The notes under the pieces were generated by a model, which saw nothing but the letters and a program-made list of their open reading frames with translations, had not been told where the DNA came from and ran no database searches. From assembly GCA_027295475.1 (NCBI GenBank), contig JAPUKV010000065.1, forward strand, positions 1 through 13,434: a stretch of DNA of 13,434 nucleotides, read 5' to 3'. The position numbers were made by a program, and so were the translations under genes. Below, one piece after another: positions 1-7,107 of the stretch (its first letter is position 1; the number at the start of each line of letters is the position of its first letter). Origin of the DNA: Pseudomonadota bacterium. Lineage in GTDB: Bacteria; Pseudomonadota; Gammaproteobacteria; Woeseiales; Woeseiaceae.

Positions 1-1
1 C

Positions 2-802
2 GGACTCGAAACCGGGGTGGATACGACGCGGCTTTACCCGACATCGCGGCTGGTCTCGAGCATCACCGGTATGCACATACCCAGGAACAAAGCAGTCGTG
101 GGTGAAAACGCGTTCGCCCATGAGGCCGGCATTCACCAGCATGGCATGCTGCAACACCATTCAACCTACGAAATCATGCGCCCCGGCGACGTCGGCCGAA
201 GCCATTCCCATCTCGTACTCGGCAAGCACAGCGGGCGGCATGCGTTCCGTGACCGGGTCAAAGACCTCGGATTCGATCTCGATGAATTCGAAACCAATCG
301 TGCGTTCCAGGAATTCAAGAAGCTGGCGGACAGGAAGAAGGACCTGTACGACGGTGACATAGAAGCCATCATCATGAATGTCGACAGCACGTCGGCCGGA
401 CCATGGATACTTCAGTCGCTGCAAGTGACTTCGCAGACAGATCAGCAAGCCTCGGCAGTCATCCGGCTTCTCAACGACAACGGCGATGAAGTCAGCGCAT
501 CTGCTCAGGCAGATGGTCCTGTCGCTGCCGCTTTCAATGCCATCGAACAGGCGACTGGCGTTCGTATCACCCTCAAGAATTTTGAGTTGCACAGTGCCAC
601 GGTCGGAGAAGACGCGCAGGGCGAAGTCGTTGTTACTGTCGAGCACAACGGCCAAAGTTACCGTGGCCATGGCGTCAGTGTGGACATCGTGGAAGCCGGC
701 AGCCGGGCCTGCCTGGAGGTCGTCAATCGTATCCTGAGGCGGCGCGAGCGGGGCCCGCATACCATGGATGGCGGCAGCGACGTGAATCGTGCGTCTATTT
801 AA
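2..802 (+). CDS. leuA: 2-isopropylmalate synthase, C-terminal part (5' truncated by window edge)
   Basis: This is the first committed enzyme of leucine synthesis, condensing acetyl-CoA with 2-oxoisovalerate in the cytoplasm. The frame is open from the window edge, so only about 266 C-terminal residues of the usual 510-520 are present and no start should be assigned here. Fragment residues 38-48 carry the family motif FAHEAGIHQHG and residues 73-82 carry LGKHSGRHAF, both from the region following the TIM barrel. From about residue 125 the sequence matches the LeuA regulatory (leucine-binding) domain, ending in a segment with GHGVSVDIVEAGSRA. The catalytic barrel with its HxH metal site lies outside the window. 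The presence of the regulatory domain suggests, by family knowledge, feedback inhibition by leucine. A 127-bp gap separates it from ilvE; no terminator was seen there, so co-transcription is likely. The TAA stop is at 800-802. Confidence 0.96.
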   Translation, partial: GLETGVDTTRLYPTSRLVSSITGMHIPRNKAVVGENAFAHEAGIHQHGMLQHHSTYEIMRPGDVGRSHSHLVLGKHSGRHAFRDRVKDLGFDLDEFETNRAFQEFKKLADRKKDLYDGDIEAIIMNVDSTSAGPWILQSLQVTSQTDQQASAVIRLLNDNGDEVSASAQADGPVAAAFNAIEQATGVRITLKNFELHSATVGEDAQGEVVVTVEHNGQSYRGHGVSVDIVEAGSRACLEVVNRILRRRERGPHTMDGGSDVNRASI

Positions 803-929
803 TAATTCGCGACACTATTGACGTCGCATGCGGCGCGGCGAGACACTCACTGATGCGAAAGCCTGTGGCGATTGTTAAGCTACACCCCCTACCGGCACCA
901 CCATACAATTTATCCGGAGATTGCAATAA

Positions 930-1889
930 ATGAGTTTTGAGGGCGGAAAACTGATCTGGCATAACGGCCGGATGGTTCCATGGGAACAGGCAACAGTACA
1001 CGTCATGACGCACGCCCTGCATTATGGATCTTCCGTATTTGAAGGAATTCGCGTCTACAAGACGCCCGATGGTCCGAAAGCGTTCAGACTGACTGACCAT
1101 ATACGACGTCTTTTCGACTCTGCTCTGATTTATCGCATGCCGATTCCCTACGACCTGCCGACGCTGATCAACGTGTGCAAGGAAGTCGTGCTGGCTAACG
1201 AATTGACGAACGGCGCCTACATCCGGCCAATCGCATTTCGCGGGCTCGGCGACGTAGGACTTGCGCCCAAACCAGACCACCCCGTCGACGTTTCAATCGC
1301 GGCATGGGAATGGGGAGCCTATCTCGGCGCCGACAGCTTGGAAAAAGGCGTCGACGTCTGTGTGTCGAGCTGGCAACGTGTCGCACCGAATACCGTGCCG
1401 GCCCTCGCCAAAGCGGGTGGCAATTACCTGTCGAGTCAGTTGATCAGCACCGAGGCAAAACGTCTTGGCTTCGCCGAGGGTATCGCTCTGGCCACCGACG
1501 GGCTGGTTAGCGAAGGCGCGGGTGAAAACCTGTTCATCATCCGCGACGGACGGATCTGCACACCGCCGACGGCGTCGTCCATTCTCACCGGCATTACGCG
1601 CGACACGATCATGCAGCTCGCCGCTCAACTCGGTCTCGAGCTTCGTGAGCAGGCGATACCACGTGAAATGCTGTATCTCGCAGATGAGATGTTTTTTGCG
1701 GGAACGGCCGCCGAACTGACACCGATTCGCTCGGTTGACAGAATCGAGATCGGCGAAGGGTATCGCGGTCCGGTCACCAAACGGCTTCAGGACGCGTTTT
1801 TCGGGCTTTTCAGCGGAGCAACGGAAGATCGCCACGGCTGGCTCGAAGATCTCCACACACAGCCTGTCGCCGCTGCCGGCGGCACCTAA
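930..1889 (+). CDS. ilvE: Branched-chain amino acid aminotransferase
   Basis: This class IV PLP aminotransferase catalyses the last step of leucine, isoleucine and valine synthesis, moving the amino group of glutamate onto the branched-chain 2-oxo acid. It has 319 residues, close to the usual 305-310 plus a short tail. Residues 7-20 resemble the family N-terminus ([14 protein letters not shown]). [14 protein letters not shown] at 28-41 is the conserved substrate-site segment. K161 in [13 protein letters not shown] is the expected Schiff-base lysine, and E195 in [11 protein letters not shown] is the glutamate expected near the PLP ring nitrogen. [11 protein letters not shown] near the C-terminus is also typical. 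The ATG at 930 follows a GGAG at 916-919. It lies between leuA and leuC on the same strand, 10 nt before leuC, so it is an operon member. D-amino acid transaminase and aminodeoxychorismate lyase are relatives, but the motifs and context favour IlvE. Confidence 0.96.
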   Translation: MSFEGGKLIWHNGRMVPWEQATVHVMTHALHYGSSVFEGIRVYKTPDGPKAFRLTDHIRRLFDSALIYRMPIPYDLPTLINVCKEVVLANELTNGAYIRPIAFRGLGDVGLAPKPDHPVDVSIAAWEWGAYLGADSLEKGVDVCVSSWQRVAPNTVPALAKAGGNYLSSQLISTEAKRLGFAEGIALATDGLVSEGAGENLFIIRDGRICTPPTASSILTGITRDTIMQLAAQLGLELREQAIPREMLYLADEMFFAGTAAELTPIRSVDRIEIGEGYRGPVTKRLQDAFFGLFSGATEDRHGWLEDLHTQPVAAAGGT

Positions 1890-1899
1890 GCCCGGCGGC

Positions 1900-3318
1900 A
1901 TGCCAGCTATGGGCGCGGGTCATTCACGAACTCTGTTCGAGAAGGTCTGGTCGGACCACGTCGTCATGGAAGAAACGGTCGAAACGCCGGCAATCCTTTA
2001 TATCGACCTGCACCTGATTCATGAAGTAACGACACCACAGGCGTTCACTCTGCTGCGCGAAAAAGGCCTGCCCGTGCGCCGGCCCGATCTGACGCTCGGC
2101 ACCATGGACCACTCCACGCCGACCACGCCGGTCAGAAGTTTCAAGGATCTGGCCGTTGTCGGCGAAGACGCCGCCAATCAGGTGGTGAAAATGCAGGATA
2201 ATTGCCGCGACTTCGGACTGGAGCTGTTCGGCTTCGACAGCGACTACCGTGGCATCGTACACGTGATCGGACCGGAACTCGGGGCCACCCAACCGGGCAA
2301 GACGATCGTCTGCGGCGACAGCCATACAAGCACCCACGGTGCATTCGGCGCGCTCGCATTCGGCATAGGTACGACCGAAGTCGCTCATGTGCTCGCGACA
2401 CAGAGTCTGTTGCAACGCAAGCCCAGGACGCTTGTGGTTAACGTTAGCGGCAGGCTGCAGGCCGGCGTTACGGCCAAGGACGTCATTCTCGCCATCATCG
2501 GCCAGATCGGAATCGGTGGCGGTACAGGACATGTCATCGAGTACCGCGGTGAAGTCATGTCTGCGATGGACATGGAAGCCCGCATGACGATCTGCAACAT
2601 GTCAATTGAAGCAGGAGCCAGGGCCGGCATGATCGCGCCCGACGACACGACCATCGAATACCTTTCAGGCAGACCGAGGTCCCCTTCGGGAACCGACTGG
2701 GACGAAGCCGTGCAACGCTGGCGCAAGCTGCCAGGTGATACAGCTGCGATTTTTGACAAGTGTGTCGATCTGTGTGGCGACACGCTGGAGCCAATGGTCA
2801 CGTTCGGCACCAACCCCGGCATGGTCATACCGATAAACGACCCGGTCCCCGAGCCGAACGGAGATCCGGGATTCCGCAAGGCACTCGATTACATGCAGCT
2901 TAGTCCGGGTAAACCGTTGACCGAGTGTGCGGTCGATATCGTCTTTGTCGGGAGCTGCACGAATTCCCGCCTGTCCGACCTCAAGCAGGCCGCGGATATT
3001 CTTCGCGGGCGCAAGATTTCGCCGGGCGTCACGATGCTGGTCGTACCCGCCTCCCAGCAGGTCAAACACGAGGCAGAATCGCTGGGCCTACACAAGGTGT
3101 TTGCATCCGCCGGCGCTCAATGGCGCGAATCGGGCTGTTCGATGTGTATCGGCATGAACGGCGATACCGTGCCGAGCGGTCGGCTCTGCGTCAGCACGAG
3201 TAATCGCAACTTCGAAGGCCGCCAGGGCATCGGTGCGCGCACGATTCTGGCAAGCCCGTTAACTGCTGCTGCTTCTGCGCTCGAGGGCCGCGTAGCCGAT
3301 CCTCGAAAATATCTGTAA
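1900..3318 (+). CDS. leuC: 3-isopropylmalate dehydratase, large subunit
   Basis: LeuC carries the [4Fe-4S] cluster of isopropylmalate isomerase and, with LeuD, converts 2-isopropylmalate to 3-isopropylmalate. From the ATG at 1900 it has 472 residues (E. coli LeuC has 466). Landmarks are [12 protein letters not shown] near the N-terminus, [37 protein letters not shown], and the cluster ligands C353 ([11 protein letters not shown]), C413 and C416 ([10 protein letters not shown]). The frame is open back into ilvE as far as 1735, but homology begins only at the TLFEKVW segment. An ATG at 1900 (10 nt after the ilvE stop) or at 1909 is therefore the realistic start. The upstream GGCGG is a weak ribosome site, so translation may be coupled to ilvE. 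Aconitase and homoaconitase are relatives, but adjacency to leuD and leuB settles the assignment. Confidence 0.96.
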   Translation: MPAMGAGHSRTLFEKVWSDHVVMEETVETPAILYIDLHLIHEVTTPQAFTLLREKGLPVRRPDLTLGTMDHSTPTTPVRSFKDLAVVGEDAANQVVKMQDNCRDFGLELFGFDSDYRGIVHVIGPELGATQPGKTIVCGDSHTSTHGAFGALAFGIGTTEVAHVLATQSLLQRKPRTLVVNVSGRLQAGVTAKDVILAIIGQIGIGGGTGHVIEYRGEVMSAMDMEARMTICNMSIEAGARAGMIAPDDTTIEYLSGRPRSPSGTDWDEAVQRWRKLPGDTAAIFDKCVDLCGDTLEPMVTFGTNPGMVIPINDPVPEPNGDPGFRKALDYMQLSPGKPLTECAVDIVFVGSCTNSRLSDLKQAADILRGRKISPGVTMLVVPASQQVKHEAESLGLHKVFASAGAQWRESGCSMCIGMNGDTVPSGRLCVSTSNRNFEGRQGIGARTILASPLTAAASALEGRVADPRKYL

Positions 3319-3326
3319 CCGTCGTT

Positions 3327-3331
3327 GGGAG
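3327..3331 (+). promoter_or_regulatory. Shine-Dalgarno sequence that fixes the leuD start
   Basis: GGGAG lies 7 nt upstream of the CTG at 3339 and just downstream of the leuC stop. No ATG occurs between the leuC stop and the conserved leuD N-terminus, and an in-frame TGA at 3333-3335 closes the frame upstream. This site is the main evidence that leuD begins at CTG. Confidence 0.7.
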
Positions 3332-3338
3332 TTGAACC

Positions 3339-3923
3339 CTGGAAGCCGTCCGAAAAATCAGTTCTCGTACCCTGGTCCTGTCCAAATCAGACGTTGATAC
3401 GGACCAGATCATACCGGCCCGGTTCCTGACGACGACATCCCGCGAGGGACTGGGCGCCCGGCTCTTTCACGACTGGCGCTTCCGGCCGGATGGCAGCGAG
3501 AATCCCGATTTTGTATTGAACAGGGCCGATTCGAAGGGCTGCGAGGTCCTGGTTGCCGGTCACAACTTTGGCTGTGGCTCATCCCGCGAACACGCTCCCT
3601 GGGCCCTTCTCGACTACGGGATTCGTGCAGTGATCAGCACTGGAATCGCCGATATTTTTGGCAGCAACTCCCTGAAGAACGGCTTGGTGCCGATCGTCAT
3701 CGATAAGGAAACACATGCCTGGCTTGTGTCAAACCCGGGTATCGATGTTGACATCGACGTGACAAATGCCACGCTCACAGTTGCAAACGGCAAGACAGTC
3801 GAGTTTCCGATTGATGCATTCTCCCGATATTGCCTGACAGAGGGCATCGATCAACTCGGCTTTCTGCAGGAACACGAAGACGCGATAAGACGATTCGAGG
3901 AGACACGCTCCTGGACGCCCTGA
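3339..3923 (+). CDS. leuD: 3-isopropylmalate dehydratase, small subunit (CTG start)
   Basis: LeuD is the swivel-domain subunit that completes the LeuCD isomerase active site. Starting at CTG 3339 gives 194 residues. Landmarks are DVDTDQIIPARFL in the first 35 residues, the glycine-rich GHNFGCGSSREHAPWAL motif, and DIFGSNSLKNGLVPI. The only TTG/GTG/ATG start in frame is TTG 3516, which would remove 59 residues including the DTDQIIPARF motif, so it is rejected. An in-frame TGA at 3333-3335 leaves only a few codons for initiation. CTG 3339 sits 7 nt after GGGAG, with EAVRKISSRTLVL following it as expected for LeuD N-termini. The compact size (about 194 instead of 200-215 residues) resembles the short LeuD forms I associate with Bacteroidetes and some other lineages; this is recollection and was not tested. 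The 3' end overlaps the proposed leuB start by 13 nt. Confidence 0.93.
   Translation: MEAVRKISSRTLVLSKSDVDTDQIIPARFLTTTSREGLGARLFHDWRFRPDGSENPDFVLNRADSKGCEVLVAGHNFGCGSSREHAPWALLDYGIRAVISTGIADIFGSNSLKNGLVPIVIDKETHAWLVSNPGIDVDIDVTNATLTVANGKTVEFPIDAFSRYCLTEGIDQLGFLQEHEDAIRRFEETRSWTP
3897..3903 (+). promoter_or_regulatory. Shine-Dalgarno sequence that fixes the leuB start
   Basis: GAGGAGA, lying within the last codons of leuD, is 7 nt upstream of the CTG at 3911, the same spacing as at leuD. No ATG, GTG or TTG is in frame between TTG 3830 and the conserved LeuB N-terminus, so this site supports CTG initiation. Confidence 0.68.
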
Positions 3924-4972
3924 TTTCCGTCCTCCCCGGCGACGGGATCGGGCCCGAAGTCGCGCAGGCAGGCATTGCCGTCCTGCAGCAGGTTGCGTCG
4001 AAGTACGGTCACAAATTCCGGATTGAAGAAAAACTCATTGGCGGTGCCGCTATTGACGTTACGGGCTCGCCACTCCCTGCCGATTCGATCGCCAGTTGCA
4101 AGGAGTCCGACGCCGTGTTGCTGGGCGCGGTCGGCGGTCCCAAATGGTCCGATCCGAACGCAACGGTGCGGCCGGAACAAGGCCTGCTGCAGCTTCGAGG
4201 TGAGCTTGAAGTGTATGCGAACCTGCGGCCGGTGCAGATCATTGATGCGCTATCCGGAGCTTCGCCGATTCGCCCCGAACGGCTGCAGGGCGTCGACCTC
4301 CTGGTCGTCAGGGAACTCACCGGTGGCATCTATTTCGGTGACAAGAAGCGAGACGAGACGTCCGCCAGCGATCTTTGTGTCTATCATACTTTCGAAATTG
4401 AACGCATCGTTCGCGTTGCGGGCAAGCTCGCGCAACAGCGAGACAGCAGGCTTTGCTCCGTGGACAAGGCCAATGTACTCGAGACTTCACGCCTCTGGCG
4501 CGACGTGACAAACAAGATCATGAGCAGCGAGTTCCCGGATGTAGCGTTGGAGCACATGCTGATTGACGCGGCCGCGATGCATCTCATCAACCGACCCGCC
4601 GACTTCGATGTCATCGTCACCGAGAATATGTTCGGCGATATTCTGACCGACGAAGCGTCAATGCTCGCAGGTTCGCTCGGCATGCTCCCATCTGCATCGA
4701 TCGGAGACTCGAAGCGCGGGCTCTACGAGCCGATTCATGGATCGGCGCCGGATATTCAAGGGCAGGGAATCGCGAACCCCTGCGGGACCATTGCCAGTGT
4801 TGCGATGTTATTGCGCCATAGCCTGGACCTGAACGAGGAAGCGACTGCAGTTGAGTCAGCCATACGCGATGTTATCCAGAGCGGTGCAAGGACGGCCGAT
4901 CTGGCGGTAGCTGGCGATGCGGTAATGAGTACTGTCGAAATGACTCAGGCGATTAGCCAGAAACTGCTCTGA
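3911..4972 (+). CDS. leuB: 3-isopropylmalate dehydrogenase (CTG start)
   Basis: LeuB oxidatively decarboxylates 3-isopropylmalate with NAD+ and a divalent metal to give 2-oxoisocaproate. From CTG 3911 it has 353 residues, in the family range of about 350-365. Landmarks are LPGDGIGPEV at 8-17, GAVGGPKW, the LRGELEVYANLRP substrate-binding segment, RELTGGIYFG at 134-143 with the catalytic-type tyrosine Y141, and DKANVLETSRLWR with K186. VTENMFGDILTDEASML supplies metal-binding aspartates, and YEPIHGSAPDIQGQGIANP is the NAD-binding loop. The nearest standard start in frame is TTG 3830, which would add 27 residues read out of frame through leuD and has no clear ribosome site. CTG 3911 lies 7 nt after GAGGAGA and gives the expected N-terminus (M)DALISVLPGDG. 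It overlaps leuD by 13 nt, so the two are probably translationally coupled. It is the last recognisable gene of the operon. Confidence 0.94.
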   Translation: MDALISVLPGDGIGPEVAQAGIAVLQQVASKYGHKFRIEEKLIGGAAIDVTGSPLPADSIASCKESDAVLLGAVGGPKWSDPNATVRPEQGLLQLRGELEVYANLRPVQIIDALSGASPIRPERLQGVDLLVVRELTGGIYFGDKKRDETSASDLCVYHTFEIERIVRVAGKLAQQRDSRLCSVDKANVLETSRLWRDVTNKIMSSEFPDVALEHMLIDAAAMHLINRPADFDVIVTENMFGDILTDEASMLAGSLGMLPSASIGDSKRGLYEPIHGSAPDIQGQGIANPCGTIASVAMLLRHSLDLNEEATAVESAIRDVIQSGARTADLAVAGDAVMSTVEMTQAISQKLL

Positions 4973-5107
4973 TCGGCCTTGTTGAGCCTCTCGAACCGCC
5001 TGCAGACTTTCCCTTAAAAGCGATATCGCCTGGTCAAGCTGCTTCATTTTTGTCAGAAAACCGCCATGACCATGATCACAATCGCGTCTTTGCCATCATG
5101 CTCCATT

Positions 5108-5141
5108 AAAAAAAACCCGCTCGGAAATTCCTTGCGGGTTT
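5108..5141 (-). terminator. Intrinsic terminator, minus-strand orientation
   Basis: An 8-bp perfect stem pairs AAACCCGC (5113-5120) with GCGGGTTT (5134-5141) around a 13-nt loop. A run of eight A residues at 5108-5115 reads as a T-run on the minus strand, where the hairpin is followed by U residues as expected. It lies about 250 nt past the ilvD stop, so it most likely ends the ilvD transcript. On the plus strand only three T residues follow the stem, so termination of leuB read-through would be weaker. Confidence 0.75.
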
Positions 5142-5220
5142 ATGGACAATAGCCGCTTCAAAGTCAGCCGGTGCTACTGCCAGTCACACCCACGCACCTC
5201 TGGCGCGCCATTTGTTTTAT

Positions 5221-5249
5221 GTGTTTATGGACGCCGATAAACACGGCGT
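5221..5249 (+). repeat. Two overlapping, mutually exclusive inverted repeats
   Basis: GTGTTTAT (5221-5228) is the perfect complement of ATAAACAC (5237-5244) across an 8-nt loop. ACGCCG (5231-5236) is the perfect complement of CGGCGT (5244-5249) across a 7-nt loop. The second stem uses the loop of the first, so a transcript could form only one at a time. Neither is followed by a T-run. The stretch coincides with the possible gene relic, so this may be coincidental. Confidence 0.45.
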
Positions 5250-5352
5250 TCCGGCACACTACGTGGATGCAATTCAATCTCGTCGACGCAGTAAATCGGA
5301 CCTGACTTGCGAGGTCAAGTGTTCGCCCGAATATTTCATCTTTGCTACGTAA
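5227..5352 (+). pseudogene. Possible relic of a gamma-glutamylcyclotransferase-like gene (C-terminal tail)
   Basis: The frame from ATG 5227 encodes 41 residues ending at TAA 5350-5352, and is open upstream to the stop at 5107-5109. Residues 4-17, with the run DKHGVPAHYVDAIQS, resemble the C-terminal helix of AIG2/gamma-glutamylcyclotransferase proteins, where a segment like EHGLPxxYIxxI follows the core barrel. The preceding residues (ARHLFYVFMDA) could correspond to the segment before that helix, but the YGSNM-type nucleotide-site region and the rest of the barrel are absent from the window. There is no ribosome site before the ATG. I read it as a remnant of a decayed or partly deleted gene. 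It could instead be a chance resemblance, because the matching segment is short. Confidence 0.28.
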
Positions 5353-5393
5353 GAGGCGATCAAAAACCAGGCAAGAGCGCGATAAAAGTAAAA

Positions 5394-7082
5394 CTATTCG
5401 TCCCAGGCCGGTGCCACGGTCACGGCGCCCTGTGACGCCGAAGACACCTCTGCGCGGTATTTCGCCAATGCGCCGGTGGTCACGTCGGACCTGGGTCGTA
5501 CCCAGTTCGCCCTGCGCCTGGCGAGTTCTTCGGCATCGACCGAAATATCGATGCGACGTTCTTCAGCATCGATCGTAATCACGTCGCCGTCCTCAATGAG
5601 CGCGATCGGCCCACCCACGGCCGCCTCCGGAGAAACGTGGCCTACAACGAAACCGTGGCTGCCGCCGGAAAAGCGCCCGTCCGTTATCAACGCAACGTCA
5701 GCGCCGAGACCTTTGCCCATTATCGCTCCGGTCGGGCTCAGCATCTCGCGCATACCGGGCCCCCCTTTCGGTCCTTCATAGCGAATGACAATGACGTCGC
5801 CGGAGGAGATTGCATCATTCAGAATCGCTTGCAGGGCGAGTTCCTCTGAATGAAATACGCGAGCGCGACCCTCGAATCGCAAGCCTTCCTTGCCTGTGAT
5901 CTTCGCCACGGCGCCATCGGGTGCAAGGTCACCGTACATGATGACCAGATGACTCTCCGCCTTGATCGGATTGTCGAAGTCGCGAACGATATCCTGGCCT
6001 TCGGGATAGTCCGCAACATCGGCAAGATTTTCCGCCACAGCGCGACCTGTTACCGTCATGCAGCTGCCATGCAACAAGCCCCGGTCGAGCAAGCGTTTCA
6101 ATAGCGGCTGAATGCCGCCGATGTCGATTAGCTCTGACATCAGGTATCGGCCACTTGGCTTTACGTCGGCAAGCACCGGGACAGATGCGCCTATGCGGGC
6201 GAAATCGTCGAGCGTGAGATCGACACCCGCGTCCTTTGCAATTGCCAACAAATGCAAGACAGCGTTTGTCGAACCGCCTAACGCAATGACCACTGTAATC
6301 GCATTCTCAAATGCTTCACGCGTCAGGATATCGCGCGGTTTGATATCCTTTTCAATCAAATTCATGACGGCCTCTCCGGCGCGCCGGCAGTCGTCAATCT
6401 TGTTTTGCGATACGGCCTCCTGTGCCGAACTGTTTGCCAGACTCAGTCCCAGTGCCTCGATCGCGGACGCCATAGTGTTCGCCGTGTACATACCGCCGCA
6501 TGCGCCCGGGCCTGGAATGGCCGTTTGCTCCACTTCAAGCAAAGTCGCCTCATCGATCGCACCACTCGACAAAGCGCCCACCGCTTCGAATACGGAGATG
6601 ATGTCCCGCCGCTTCGCGCCGGGTTTGATCGTCCCGCCGTATACGAATACCGACGGCCTGTTCAGCCGCGCCATCGCCATGACGCAACCCGGCATGTTCT
6701 TGTCGCAGCCGCCGATCGAAACCAGGCCGTCAAATCCCTGTGCTGCGACGACGGCCTCGATCGAGTCGGCGATGATCTCCCTGGATACAAGTGAGTAGCG
6801 CATGCCCGGCGTGCCCATAGAAATACCGTCAGACACTGTGATCGTGTTAAATATGACGCCCTTGCCACCAGCTGCGTCCGCGCCTGCGGCAGCCTGCCTG
6901 GCCAGTTGATCAATATGCATATTGCATGGCGTCACCATGCTCCAGGTTGACGCGATGCCAATTTGCGGCTTTGAGAAATCTTTCTCGGTGAAACCAACGG
7001 CACGCAACATGGCCCGGCTCGGCGCCTGCTCGACGCCGTCGACAACAACGCGCGAGTACCGGCGCAGTTCTTTTTCGGTCAT
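5394..7082 (-). CDS. ilvD: Dihydroxyacid dehydratase
   Basis: IlvD dehydrates 2,3-dihydroxy-isovalerate and 2,3-dihydroxy-3-methylvalerate to the 2-oxo acid precursors of valine, leucine and isoleucine. It has 562 residues, the length of the shorter bacterial subtype (E. coli has 616). Expected Fe-S ligands are C53 (TPCNMH), C126 ([10 protein letters not shown]) and C195 ([13 protein letters not shown]). K128, in the same motif as C126, matches the lysine that is carbamylated in studied relatives. S472 in [11 protein letters not shown] matches the proposed catalytic serine. The start is ATG at 7080-7082, with only a weak upstream AGAG-type ribosome site. It lies 25 nt downstream of the kinase-like gene on the same strand, so it probably shares a transcript with it, and converges on the leu operon. 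Sugar-acid dehydratases (EDD, arabinonate dehydratase) are homologous, but the branched-chain context and motif details favour IlvD. Confidence 0.95.
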   Translation of the reverse strand: MTEKELRRYSRVVVDGVEQAPSRAMLRAVGFTEKDFSKPQIGIASTWSMVTPCNMHIDQLARQAAAGADAAGGKGVIFNTITVSDGISMGTPGMRYSLVSREIIADSIEAVVAAQGFDGLVSIGGCDKNMPGCVMAMARLNRPSVFVYGGTIKPGAKRRDIISVFEAVGALSSGAIDEATLLEVEQTAIPGPGACGGMYTANTMASAIEALGLSLANSSAQEAVSQNKIDDCRRAGEAVMNLIEKDIKPRDILTREAFENAITVVIALGGSTNAVLHLLAIAKDAGVDLTLDDFARIGASVPVLADVKPSGRYLMSELIDIGGIQPLLKRLLDRGLLHGSCMTVTGRAVAENLADVADYPEGQDIVRDFDNPIKAESHLVIMYGDLAPDGAVAKITGKEGLRFEGRARVFHSEELALQAILNDAISSGDVIVIRYEGPKGGPGMREMLSPTGAIMGKGLGADVALITDGRFSGGSHGFVVGHVSPEAAVGGPIALIEDGDVITIDAEERRIDISVDAEELARRRANWVRPRSDVTTGALAKYRAEVSSASQGAVTVAPAWDE

Positions 7083-7107
7083 GGAAATCGCTCTGGATGT
7101 TTAGTCG

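Larger units (their letters stand above)
4973..5393 (+). other. Intergenic region between convergent leuB and ilvD
   Basis: This 421-bp stretch holds a minus-strand intrinsic terminator at 5108-5141, a short frame resembling a gamma-glutamylcyclotransferase tail at 5227-5352, and overlapping inverted repeats at 5221-5249. GCGATATCGC around 5018-5027 is a 10-bp perfect palindrome, and ACTTG/CAAGT arms with a 6-nt loop occur at 5305-5320. No clear plus-strand terminator with a T-run was found after leuB. No intact gene is supported. Confidence 0.7.

Noticed and set aside
161..760. 199-codon minus-strand frame inside leuA
   Set aside because: Antisense to the conserved LeuA C-terminus; no motif or operon context.
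904..909. TACAAT as a -10 element of an internal ilvE promoter
   Set aside because: No -35 at 16-18 nt spacing, and the start would fall on the ilvE ribosome site.
1735..1899. N-terminal extension of leuC into ilvE
   Set aside because: The extra 55 codons overlap the conserved end of ilvE in another frame and show no LeuC homology.
1924..2532. 202-codon minus-strand frame inside leuC
   Set aside because: Antisense to a confidently identified gene, with no motif and no ribosome site considered convincing.
3516..3923. leuD starting at TTG 3516
   Set aside because: It would delete the conserved DTDQIIPARF motif, which is clearly encoded in the same frame upstream.
4856..5047. 63-codon minus-strand frame with a helical start (MKQLDQAISLLRES)
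   Set aside because: It overlaps the leuB 3' end, has no Shine-Dalgarno site, and only its first part looks protein-like. A degraded small gene cannot be excluded, but support is insufficient.
5066..5152. 28-codon frame beginning MTMIT, recalling the lacZ start used in cloning vectors
   Set aside because: The bases diverge right after ATGACCATGAT and the following sequence is not lacZ, so vector contamination is not supported. The frame runs through the terminator and is too short to call.
6112..6798. 228-codon plus-strand frame opposite ilvD
   Set aside because: It lies wholly antisense to the conserved ilvD gene, has a low-complexity Ser/Ala/Thr-rich composition and no recognisable motif; it is a codon-bias shadow.
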